Source of the DNA: Nocardia brasiliensis | GTDB taxonomy: Bacteria > Actinomycetota > Actinomycetes > Mycobacteriales > Mycobacteriaceae | NCBI RefSeq assembly: GCF_011801125.1 | Contig: NZ_CP046171.1 | Span: 6,448,001 to 6,512,000, forward strand | Direction: 5' to 3' | DNA: 64,000 nucleotides | Shown here: positions 17,262 through 24,694 of the stretch, piece by piece | Position numbering within the stretch: position 1 is the stretch's first letter | How the letters are laid out: every line of letters begins with the position of its first letter | Notes under the pieces: generated by a model | The model's database searches: none | Told to the model about the DNA's origin: nothing | Seen by the model: only the letters and a program-made list of their open reading frames with translations | Translations under genes and position numbers: made by a program

Positions 17262-18421
17262 ACACCGACGAGGAAACCCGTTCGCGCCGTTGGCGTCTGG
17301 TGCTCGGCACCGCCGCCGAGGCCGACCTCGGCGCGCTGAGTTCCGCCGACGACCTCGCCATGGACCGCGCGCTGTCGGCGCTCTACAACGACGACGAGGA
17401 GCGGACCTCGGGCAAGCGGTCGGGCGGGCTCCAGGGCTCGGCGCCGCGCGTCGCCCGCTGGCTCGGCGACATCCGGAACTACTTTCCCTCGACCGTGGTC
17501 GAGGTACTGCAGCGCGACGCGGTGCAACGACTGAACCTCACCCAATTGCTGCTGGAGCCCGAACTGCTGGAGGCGGTGGAACCGGACGTGCACCTGGTCG
17601 GCACGCTGCTCGGCCTGAACCGGGTGATGCCCGAAACCACCAAGGCCACCGCACGTCTGGTGGTCGGCAAGGTAGTGCGCGAGATCGAGCGGCGCATTGC
17701 CGCGCGCACCGTCGCCGCCGTCGCGGGCGCGTTGAACCGGGCCGCGCGGGTCACCCGTCCCAGGCTGCGCGATATCGACTGGGACCGCACCATCCGCAAG
17801 AACCTGGCCAACTACCTGCCCGATCACCGGACGGTCGTGCCGCAGCGGCTGGTGGGCTACGGACGCAAAGCCCAAGCGGTGCAGCGCGATGTCGTGCTCG
17901 CCATCGACCAGTCCGGCTCGATGGCGTCGAGCGTGGTCTACGCCTCGGTGTTCGGCGCGGTGCTCGCATCGATACGCGCGCTGCGGACCTCCCTGGTGGT
18001 CTTCGACACCGAAATCGTCGATCTCACCGACAAACTCGACGATCCGGTCGAGGTCCTGTTCGGCACCCAGCTCGGCGGCGGCACCGATATCAACCGCGCC
18101 ATCGCCTACGCCCAGTCCTTGATCACCCGTCCCGCCGACACCCTCTTCGTCCTCATCTCCGACCTCTATGAGGGCGGTATCCGCGAGGAAATGCTGCGCC
18201 GGATCAACGCGATGAAGGACTCCGGCGTCCAGATCGTGGTCTTGCTCGCGCTTTCCGACGAGGGCGCGCCCGCCTTCGATCACGACAACGCCGCGGCCCT
18301 GGCCGCGCTGGGCGTCCCGGCGTTCGCCTGCACCCCGGACAGGTTCCCCGACCTGTTGGCCGTCGCGCTGGACCGCGGCGATCTGCGCGCGTGGGCCGAC
18401 GCCGAGGCCGGGCGGAGTTAG
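17258..18421 (+). CDS. VWA domain protein, YehP-like
   Basis: A 387-residue protein, last gene of the cassette. Its C-terminal von Willebrand A domain has the full metal-ion-dependent adhesion site: DQSGS (Asp217, Ser219, Ser221), the Thr of GGGTDINRA, and the Asp in LISDLYEGG. The N-terminal half is helical and contains the acidic NDDEERTSGKRSGG segment. No membrane helix or signal, so cytoplasmic. ATG overlaps the DUF5682 stop (ATGA) with AAGGAG upstream. VWA proteins are the usual partners of MoxR ATPases. Confidence 0.88.
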   Translation: MNTDEETRSRRWRLVLGTAAEADLGALSSADDLAMDRALSALYNDDEERTSGKRSGGLQGSAPRVARWLGDIRNYFPSTVVEVLQRDAVQRLNLTQLLLEPELLEAVEPDVHLVGTLLGLNRVMPETTKATARLVVGKVVREIERRIAARTVAAVAGALNRAARVTRPRLRDIDWDRTIRKNLANYLPDHRTVVPQRLVGYGRKAQAVQRDVVLAIDQSGSMASSVVYASVFGAVLASIRALRTSLVVFDTEIVDLTDKLDDPVEVLFGTQLGGGTDINRAIAYAQSLITRPADTLFVLISDLYEGGIREEMLRRINAMKDSGVQIVVLLALSDEGAPAFDHDNAAALAALGVPAFACTPDRFPDLLAVALDRGDLRAWADAEAGRS

Positions 18422-18489
18422 CGATGCCGGTCATGCATCCCCGTGCACATGACCGACATCGCCCGCCGGTACGAACGCGCGGCCGGAAC

Positions 18490-18579
18490 TCAGCCGGAAA
18501 GGGTGGAGATGCCTTGGAGCAGACCGATGAGATTGGCGGCGATACCGAGCAGAGTACTGAGAGCGCTGAGCAACTCCAT
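18490..18579 (-). CDS. 29-residue amphipathic small peptide (too short for usual annotation)
   Basis: ATG at 18579 opens a 29-codon frame, MELLSALSTLLGIAANLIGL and then LQGISTLSG, ending in TGA at 18490. It is preceded by AGGAG 4 nt upstream and by a TACGAT -10-like hexamer (18619-18624) about 35 nt further up. Leu/Ile/Ala recur every 3-4 residues and Ser/Asn/Gly lie on the other face, so it would be an amphipathic or membrane-lying helix. It converges with the VWA gene and lies in an otherwise non-coding stretch. Candidates are a small membrane regulator, a phenol-soluble-modulin-like peptide or a toxin; none is shown. Confidence 0.5.
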   Translation of the reverse strand: MELLSALSTLLGIAANLIGLLQGISTLSG

Positions 18580-18679
18580 GGAACTCCTATCTGAACGGGC
18601 GACCGGACAGCTCAGCAGATCGTACGACAGTGACGCGGCGTGGGAGATCGGTTCGGCGACACCGTTTCGCGGCGTGTTC

Positions 18680-19194
18680 TCAGCTGGTCATCACGGGTTT
18701 ACCGGAGACAGGGCCGATGCCGACCCGGGCCGTCGCCGCGGCGGGCACGAGCGCGGGACGCGGCAGCGCGGCCAGCACCAGCAAACCCACGGCGACGAGC
18801 ACATCGAGCCAGTAGCGGTTGCCGGTACCCACGACCACCACGGTGGTGAGCGCCGGATGGGCAAGGGCGAGCTGGCGCATGCGACCCGCGGCCACGCTCG
18901 TCGCGGCGGGCAGCAACACCCGGCCGACGTGCAGCGACGGATCGCGGCGAACTGATCGGACAGGCCACCGGATTCGGCCGGGCCGTAAACAGATGACCCG
19001 TAGCTCGCGGCCAGTCGACGCAGCCCTACTCGCCCATCATGCGCGGCGACGCGAGCGGCACCAGCATGTGCACGACGAGCGCGGCACCGGTCAAGGCCAC
19101 CATCAGGTTTCGAGTCCCGATGATGCTCGGGACGAAACACTCACAGCCACAACAGCACCGCGACCGCGACGGTGAAAAGCGCGGTGGCGTGCAC
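18680..19194 (-). pseudogene. Decayed PAP2 / inositolphosphotransferase-type membrane protein
   Basis: Fragments in different frames line up as one PAP2-superfamily (Aur1/Ipt1-like) protein: HATALFTVAVAVLLWL then TGA, VFRPEHHRDS, a frame change, MVALTGAALVVHMLVPLASPRMMGE then TAG, a one-base loss, LAASYGSSVYGPAESGGLSD and QFAAI. One base is then missing where the active-site PSLHVG should be read, and the sequence resumes as RVLLPAATSVAAGRMRQLAL through VVVVGTGNRYWLDVLVAV (second catalytic His region, here Asn-Arg-Tyr-Trp-Leu-Asp) to the stop. The N-terminal part is absent. At least three frameshifts and one stop rule out function. Confidence 0.75.
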
Positions 19195-19335
19195 CGCTTA
19201 GCCTTACGGTAACCGCCGGTCCGTCCACCCTTCTAGATCCCGGTGCCGAATCGCCCTCCGCGCAACCGATTTCGCGGTGGTGGCGAGACAGGACAACGGC
19301 GGGCCCGAGATTCGGGGCCGCCGTCGACACAGAAC

Positions 19336-21867
19336 CTAGAGGTCGGCGATCGCGGCCAGGGGTGGCGTGCGCGCGGCCCGCACGCCGGGCCAGAGCGCGG
19401 CGAGCACACCGACCACCGCGGAGCTGATCAGGACGAGCACCAACTGCGACCAGGGGATGGCGATCTGATCCAGCCCGAGATCGCGCAGCGTCCGCAGGAA
19501 ACCGACACCGAGGCCCAATCCCAGCAGCATGCCGACGATCGCGCCGAACACCGCGATCAACATCGATTCCAGGTAGATGGTCCGGCGCACCTGCGCCCGT
19601 TGCATGCCGACCGCGCGCAGCATGCCGATCTCCCGCCTGCGCTCCACCACCGACAATGCCAAGGTGTTGACGATGCCGAGGATGGCGATCACCACCGCGA
19701 GGGCGAGCAGACCGTACAGGATCGCCAGCAGGGTGTTGATCTGTTTACCTTGCGCGCCTTTGAATTCCTCGTGATCCTGCACCTGGACCACCGGGAACGG
19801 CTCGGCCGCCCGCTCCAGATCCGTGCGCAGCTGTGCCAGATCCGCCCCCGGTGCCGCGGTGACCAGCACGACCACGTTGCTCTGGAAGTTCACCGGCATC
19901 ACGTCCCGATAGATCTCGGGCGACACGACGAGCGAGCCGAGCAGCGGGGTCTTGCGATAGACGCCGGTCACCGTCAGCGGCACCTTCTTGCCGTCGAAGC
20001 TGGTCAGCGTGACCTCCTGGCCCACCTTCCAGCCGCGTTCGTCGGCCTCGTCCTGCGACACCAGCATGTCCCCGGCCCCGAGAGTGTCGGTGCCTCGCAG
20101 GATCTCGTAGTTCAGGGCCTGATCGAGCTTGCCGTTCGGCGAGGTTCCGCCGATCTGGTCGTCCGCGCCCAGCTTGAAGCCGACCCGCCGCAACTCGACC
20201 ACGTCCGCCACCTGGGGCACCGACTTGCGCACCGCGTCGGCGGCGCCGAAGGGCACGCCGATGAGCTGCTGACTGGACAGCACGTACTCGGACTTCACGC
20301 CCTTGTCCACCAGCACGCCGACGCTCGCCTTCGCCGAGGCGCCGAGCATGCCGATCGCGGTCACCAGCATCAGCCCCAGCGTGAGCGCGAAAGCCGTTGC
20401 GGCAGTACGGCGCGGATTGCGCGCGGCATTGTTGCGCGCCATCCGCCCGATCGGTCCGAACGGCCGCACCACGACGCCGAGCCCGCCCACCACCGGACGC
20501 GACAGCGCCGGTGCGCACAGCAACACCGCGAGGATCAGCGCGAGCGCGCCGATGCCGACGGTGAGCGCGGCGTTGCCGCCGGTGGACTGCGCGCCGAGCA
20601 CGACGAGCACGGTGCCCGCCACCGCGAGCAGCGCGCCGACCAGTGTGCGGACCCGCAACGAGTCGCCGGCGGCGGCGAACTCCTCGCGCATCGCCTCGAC
20701 CGGCGGAATCTTCGCGGCGCGCCGCGCCGGTGCGTAGGCACTGATCATCGTCACCGCGAGACCGACAAGCAGCCCGACGCCGATGGTGCGCGGCAGCACC
20801 GTCATCGAGCCGGTCGGCAGGCCGAGATCGAACGCGTTGAGCACCCCGGCCAGCCCGTAGGCCAGCCCGATGCCGCCGACCAAACCCACCGCGCTGCCGA
20901 CCAATCCGATGACGAACGCCTCCGCGACCACCGAGCTGCCCACCTGTCGCCTGCTGGCCCCGACGGCGCGCAGCAGCGCGAGTTCGCGCAAGCGCTGTGC
21001 GACGATCATGGAGAAGGTGTTGTAGATGATGAACGTGCCGACGATCAGCGCGATCGCGCCGAAGGCGAGCAGGAAGTAGTTGATGAAGTTGAGCGCGTCG
21101 GAGATCTGCTTCTTCATGTCCTCGCGCACCTGATCACCGTTTTGCACCTTGAAGCCGGGCAACGCCGCGGACAGGTTGTCGCGCAGTTCGTCGCCGGAGA
21201 TGCCGGTGGCCGCGAGATCGACGTAGGCCACGTGCAGCCCGTCGGTGAACAGCTTGCGCGCCTGGGCGTCGTCGAACAGCAGGCCGATCAATCCGCCGGT
21301 GTCCGAAGGCATCTGGTACAGGCCGGTGACCGTGACGTCGATCGGGTCGGGCGCGGACGGGACCAGGATCTTGGTGCGGTCACCGACCTTCAGCCCGGCT
21401 CGCTGGGCGCCGCCGGAGTTGATCGCGATCTCCCCCGGCCCGGTGGGCGGCACCCCCTCGACGAACTTGTTCGGCTCCGCGACGGCCCGCTCGGGCGGCA
21501 GGTAGGACTGGCCGAAGGTGGGCGCGCCGCCGGTCTGCACCGCCTTCTTGCCGTCGGGGGTGAGCAGCACCAGCACGCCGTTGACGCTCGGCGCGACCGT
21601 GCGCACGCCAGGGTACTTGGCCAGCTCGTCGACGATGTTGTTCGGAACGCCCAGCCCCTGTTGCTCTTTGGGGCTGATCCGCACGTCGACGCCCTTGGCC
21701 TGGCCCGCGAAGATGCCGTCGAAGGTGCGCTGCAGCGTGTCGGTGAACACGAACGACCCCGCGATGAACGCGGTCCCGAGCACCACCGACAACAGCGTGA
21801 GCGCGAGCCGCACCTTGTGCGCGGCCAGGTTGCGCAGCGCAACCTTGCGCATCGGATTCGCGGCCAT
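19336..21867 (-). CDS. ABC transporter permease, two FtsX domains (MacB/LolC-like)
   Basis: An 843-residue permease: N-terminal membrane helix (LALTLLSVVLGTAFIAGSFV), large extracytoplasmic domain, a three-helix FtsX block around residues 240-400, a second membrane anchor near 470-500, second extracytoplasmic domain and a C-terminal FtsX block (LAVVIAILGIVNTLALSVVERRREIGMLRAVG). Such permeases move lipids, lipoproteins or drugs or transmit mechanical force instead of importing solutes. ATG shares one base with the ATPase stop (TGATG). The substrate is unknown. Confidence 0.9.
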   Translation of the reverse strand: MAANPMRKVALRNLAAHKVRLALTLLSVVLGTAFIAGSFVFTDTLQRTFDGIFAGQAKGVDVRISPKEQQGLGVPNNIVDELAKYPGVRTVAPSVNGVLVLLTPDGKKAVQTGGAPTFGQSYLPPERAVAEPNKFVEGVPPTGPGEIAINSGGAQRAGLKVGDRTKILVPSAPDPIDVTVTGLYQMPSDTGGLIGLLFDDAQARKLFTDGLHVAYVDLAATGISGDELRDNLSAALPGFKVQNGDQVREDMKKQISDALNFINYFLLAFGAIALIVGTFIIYNTFSMIVAQRLRELALLRAVGASRRQVGSSVVAEAFVIGLVGSAVGLVGGIGLAYGLAGVLNAFDLGLPTGSMTVLPRTIGVGLLVGLAVTMISAYAPARRAAKIPPVEAMREEFAAAGDSLRVRTLVGALLAVAGTVLVVLGAQSTGGNAALTVGIGALALILAVLLCAPALSRPVVGGLGVVVRPFGPIGRMARNNAARNPRRTAATAFALTLGLMLVTAIGMLGASAKASVGVLVDKGVKSEYVLSSQQLIGVPFGAADAVRKSVPQVADVVELRRVGFKLGADDQIGGTSPNGKLDQALNYEILRGTDTLGAGDMLVSQDEADERGWKVGQEVTLTSFDGKKVPLTVTGVYRKTPLLGSLVVSPEIYRDVMPVNFQSNVVVLVTAAPGADLAQLRTDLERAAEPFPVVQVQDHEEFKGAQGKQINTLLAILYGLLALAVVIAILGIVNTLALSVVERRREIGMLRAVGMQRAQVRRTIYLESMLIAVFGAIVGMLLGLGLGVGFLRTLRDLGLDQIAIPWSQLVLVLISSAVVGVLAALWPGVRAARTPPLAAIADL

Positions 21868-22643
21868 CACGCCTGCTCCAGCGCCTTCATCCGATCGAGC
21901 ACGGTCTCGGAGGTCGGCTCGCGCAACTCGTCGACGATGCGACCGTCGGCGAGGAACACCACGCGATCGGCGTAGGCGGCAGCGTGCGGCTCGTGCGTCA
22001 CGATCACCACGGTCTGACCGAACTCGTCCACCGCGGCCCGCAGGATGGACAGCACCTCCCCCGAGGCGCGCGAGTCCAGGTTGCCGGTCGGCTCGTCGCC
22101 GAAGATGATCTCCGGCTTGCCCGCGAGCGCGCGGGCACAGGCCACCCGCTGCTGCTGCCCGCCGGACAGTTCGCTGGGCCGGTGGGTGAGCCGGTCGGTG
22201 AGGCCGAGCCGCTTCAGCACGGTGTCCAGCCACGCCTGATCCGGCTTGCGGCCCGCGATGTCGAGCGGCAGCGTGATGTTCTCCAGCGCGGTCAGCGTCG
22301 GCACCAGGTTGAACGCCTGGAAGACGAACCCGATCCGGTCCCTGCGCAGCCTGGTCATCTGCTTGTCGGACAGGCCGGCCAGGTCGGTGTCACCGATGCG
22401 CACGGTGCCGGTACTGGCACTGTCGAGCCCGGCCAGGCAGTGCATCAGCGTCGATTTGCCGGACCCGGACGGGCCCATGATCGCCGTGAATTCCCCCTTC
22501 GCGAACTCGGCCGACACCCCGTCCAGGGCGCGGACCTGCGTATCTCCTGACCCATAGACCTTGACCAGGTCGATAGCGCGGGCCGCGACCGAGGCCGGCG
22601 CCGCCACGTCGGCGGCCTCGGCGCCCAAAGCTTGCGAAGTCAT
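21867..22643 (-). CDS. ABC transporter ATP-binding protein (LolD/MacB type)
   Basis: A 258-residue ATPase: Walker A GPSGSGKST, Q-loop in FVFQAFNLVPTLTALEN, signature LSGGQQQRVACARAL, Walker B IIFGDEPTGNLDS and H-loop VIVTHEPHAA. The EPTGNLDS sequence is typical of the LolD/MacB/FtsE group that pairs with FtsX permeases. ATG 22643 is preferred over a GTG two codons upstream. Translationally coupled to the permease. Confidence 0.93.
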   Translation of the reverse strand: MTSQALGAEAADVAAPASVAARAIDLVKVYGSGDTQVRALDGVSAEFAKGEFTAIMGPSGSGKSTLMHCLAGLDSASTGTVRIGDTDLAGLSDKQMTRLRRDRIGFVFQAFNLVPTLTALENITLPLDIAGRKPDQAWLDTVLKRLGLTDRLTHRPSELSGGQQQRVACARALAGKPEIIFGDEPTGNLDSRASGEVLSILRAAVDEFGQTVVIVTHEPHAAAYADRVVFLADGRIVDELREPTSETVLDRMKALEQA

Positions 22644-22723
22644 GCACACCAGTCTTACCGGGTTCGGCCCACCGCGCCATCAGGGAATTCCCCGAATCCC
22701 CTGGTATCGATGCACCGGAGGTG

Positions 22724-23161
22724 TTATTGCACGACGGGTTGAGCGTTCAATTGACCGATCAGAGTGACCAGTGACTTGGCCAAACGCCCCTTGGCCGCGC
22801 CGAGGGTGTCCAGGCCGCCCTCGGCCAGCGCGCTGTTCATCGTCCGATAGGCGAGCAGTCCGCGCCGCGTCGGAAACACCAGCACCCGGCGCCGGTCCAC
22901 CTCGTCGACCTTGCGGTGCACGAGATTGTCGGCGATCATCCCGTCGATCAGACGGGTCAGGCTGGCACCGGTGAGCAGGGTGGCCTCGGCCAGGTGCGCC
23001 ATCGGATGACCGGCACCGTCGGCCACCGTCGCCAGCACGTGCCAGCGCGCGACCGAGGCTTCGCCGAGACAGCCCGCGATGGCCCGGTCCAACTCCTGTG
23101 ACGCCCTGCGCACGAGTCGCGCCAACTCCTCCAGCGCGGCGGGGGCGGTGCTATCGTCCAC
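22724..23161 (-). CDS. MarR family transcriptional regulator
   Basis: A 145-residue winged-helix protein: LDRAIAGCLGEASVARWHVLA dimer helix, HLAEATLLTGASLTRLIDGMI recognition helix, then wing HRKVDEVDRRRVLVFPTRRG with the conserved DxRxxxV/L pattern. GTG 23161 has no Shine-Dalgarno, but TATAGT ends 6 nt before it, which suggests a leaderless mRNA. It is divergent from the AmiC-like gene. A 16-bp motif between them recurs before the FmdB/formamidase unit, so this protein probably controls amide metabolism. That link is inferred. Confidence 0.85.
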   Translation of the reverse strand: MDDSTAPAALEELARLVRRASQELDRAIAGCLGEASVARWHVLATVADGAGHPMAHLAEATLLTGASLTRLIDGMIADNLVHRKVDEVDRRRVLVFPTRRGLLAYRTMNSALAEGGLDTLGAAKGRLAKSLVTLIGQLNAQPVVQ

Positions 23162-23192
23162 CGCAGCACTATATCCAACCCCGCGTGGTAAA

Positions 23193-23208
23193 TATTCAAG
23201 TGGAAATA
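23193..23208. promoter_or_regulatory. Candidate MarR operator, copy 1
   Basis: TATTCAAGTGGAAATA, with TTC/GAA arms and AT-rich flanks, lies between the divergent MarR and AmiC-like genes. It matches copy 2 at 24376-24391 in 14 of 16 positions and stands out from the GC-rich background. Confidence 0.6.
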
Positions 23209-23255
23209 TTCGGTGGTGATCGGCATTGCCGCTCTCGGGTTTTCGTCGCGCTACG

Positions 23256-24308
23256 GTGGACATCGCGCTCGTTGTGCCGTTGAGCGGGCCCGCGGGGATG
23301 TTCGGCCCCTCCTGTGAGGCCTGCGCCGCCCTCGCCGTCGCCGACATCAATGCCATGGGCGGGATTCTCGACCGGCCGGTGCGGCTGCATCCGGTGGACG
23401 CGGGCGCGCCGCTGCCGGTGCTCAGCGCGACGATCGATCGCATGGTCGGCGCGGGACTGGTCGACGGCGTCGTCGGCTGGCATCTGTCCAACGCGCGCAA
23501 GGTGATCACGCCGCGCACCGCGGGGCGGGTGCCCTACGTCTATACGACGTTCTACGAGGGCGGCGAGGATGCCGACGGCGTCTACATGGTGGGCGAGACA
23601 CCTGAGCAGCAGCTGTTCCCAGCGCTGCGCTGGCTGCGCACCGAGCACGGCATCCGCCGCTGGTGCGTGGTCGGCAACGACTATGTCTGGCCACGCGAAA
23701 CCGCCAGGGCAGCCAGGGAATTCGCGGCGTCCACCGATATCGACATTCTCGGCGAGACCTTCGTGCCGCTGGGCGGCCGCGACTTCCGGCAGGCCCTGTC
23801 ACTCGTGCGCACCGCCCCGGCGCAGGGCGTGCTGCTGTTCATGGTCGGCGCGGACTGCGCGGCGTTCAATCGCGCCTTCGCCAAGGCCGGGCTCGACGCG
23901 GACCTGGTGCGGCTGAGCATGATGATCGGCGAGGACGTGCTTTACGCGGGAGGCGCCGGCAGCACCCGCGGATTATTCACCGCCAGTGGCTATTTCGAGA
24001 GCGTGGTGTCGGCGGCGGGGATGGATTTCGGTGCCCGCTACCTGCGCGAGTTCGGGCCGGCCGCGCCCGCGCTGAACAACATCGGCGAATCCTGCTACGA
24101 GGGCCTGCTGTTGTTCGCGTCGCTGGCCGAGGCCGCCCGCAGTCTCGACCTGCGCGCCATCGAACGTCATGCGCCCCGGGTGAGTTACGGCGGCCCGCGC
24201 GGCGAGGTACGCGTGCGCGGCGCGCACACCACCCAGCCGGTCTATCTGGCCGATGCCGACGCGCTCGAGTTCAGCGTGCGGGCCGAGCTGAGCTCGTCGA
24301 ACTCGTAA
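23256..24308 (+). CDS. AmiC/UrtA-type amide or urea binding protein, cytosolic
   Basis: About 350 residues of periplasmic-binding-protein fold type I, branched-chain/amide subgroup: DIALVVPLSGPAGMFGPSCE, VADINAMGGILDRPVRL, TTFYEGGEDADGVYMVGETP, WRWCVVGNDYVWPRE-type block and NNIGESCYEGLLLFASLAEA. It has no signal peptide or lipobox and no permease or ATPase gene nearby, so it fits a cytoplasmic amide sensor like Pseudomonas AmiC better than a transport component. GTG 23256 starts right at the domain; a TTG at 23226 is possible. Divergent from marR and upstream of FmdB and formamidase. Confidence 0.75.
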   Translation: MDIALVVPLSGPAGMFGPSCEACAALAVADINAMGGILDRPVRLHPVDAGAPLPVLSATIDRMVGAGLVDGVVGWHLSNARKVITPRTAGRVPYVYTTFYEGGEDADGVYMVGETPEQQLFPALRWLRTEHGIRRWCVVGNDYVWPRETARAAREFAASTDIDILGETFVPLGGRDFRQALSLVRTAPAQGVLLFMVGADCAAFNRAFAKAGLDADLVRLSMMIGEDVLYAGGAGSTRGLFTASGYFESVVSAAGMDFGARYLREFGPAAPALNNIGESCYEGLLLFASLAEAARSLDLRAIERHAPRVSYGGPRGEVRVRGAHTTQPVYLADADALEFSVRAELSSSNS

Positions 24309-24375
24309 CACGAACTTCACCACCCGGTTTCGCCGCGGCGACCTGATCAGCTTTGTATCGTCGTCATACGAAAAA

Positions 24376-24391
24376 TATTCAAATGAAAATA
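24376..24391. promoter_or_regulatory. Candidate MarR operator, copy 2
   Basis: TATTCAAATGAAAATA, containing the perfect dyad TTCA-AA-TGAA, ends 11 bp before the FmdB start and directly abuts the AAAGAGG ribosome-binding site. It matches copy 1 in 14 of 16 bases. A protein bound here would block the leader of the FmdB-formamidase unit. Confidence 0.6.
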
Positions 24392-24402
24392 AAGAGGTAC
24401 CA

Positions 24403-24678
24403 GTGCCCCTCTATCGGTTCCACTGCATGGCGTGTGGCGGCTTCGATCTCGCGTTCCCCATGGCCGAGGTCCCCGGTGCCGCACCGTGCCCGGACTGCGC
24501 CGCGGACAGCAGACGACAGTTCGGCGGCGGCGCGCTGATCCGGCCCGGCGCGGCCGCAACCCGGCTGCTCGACGCCACCGGGCGCACCGCGACCGAGCCC
24601 GCGGTGGTCTCGGCACCGCCCCGGCGTTCAGCGCCAGTGACTCGAAATCCCCTGCACCGCAAGCTTCCCCGACCCTGA
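24403..24678 (+). CDS. fmdB: FmdB family zinc-ribbon protein linked to formamidase
   Basis: A 91-residue protein with the single zinc ribbon YRFHCMACGGFDL and CPDC, then a Pro/Arg-rich tail. GTG start with AAAGAGG 6 nt upstream. It sits 16 bp before formamidase, the context in which FmdB was first named (Methylophilus formamidase locus); proposed to regulate or assist amidase expression, unproven. Unlike the copy at 6475 it has no Gly/Cys tail. Confidence 0.85.
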   Translation: MPLYRFHCMACGGFDLAFPMAEVPGAAPCPDCAADSRRQFGGGALIRPGAAATRLLDATGRTATEPAVVSAPPRRSAPVTRNPLHRKLPRP

Positions 24679-24694
24679 ACTCGAAGGACAAACC

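Noticed and set aside
19243..21975. About 900-codon open frame antisense to the FtsX permease
   Set aside because: His/Arg/Gln-rich with no domain; the opposite strand is a clear transporter gene.
22683..22692. Perfect 10-bp palindrome GGGAATTCCC between the ABC ATPase and MarR genes
   Set aside because: Too short and isolated to call a site; no second copy seen nearby.
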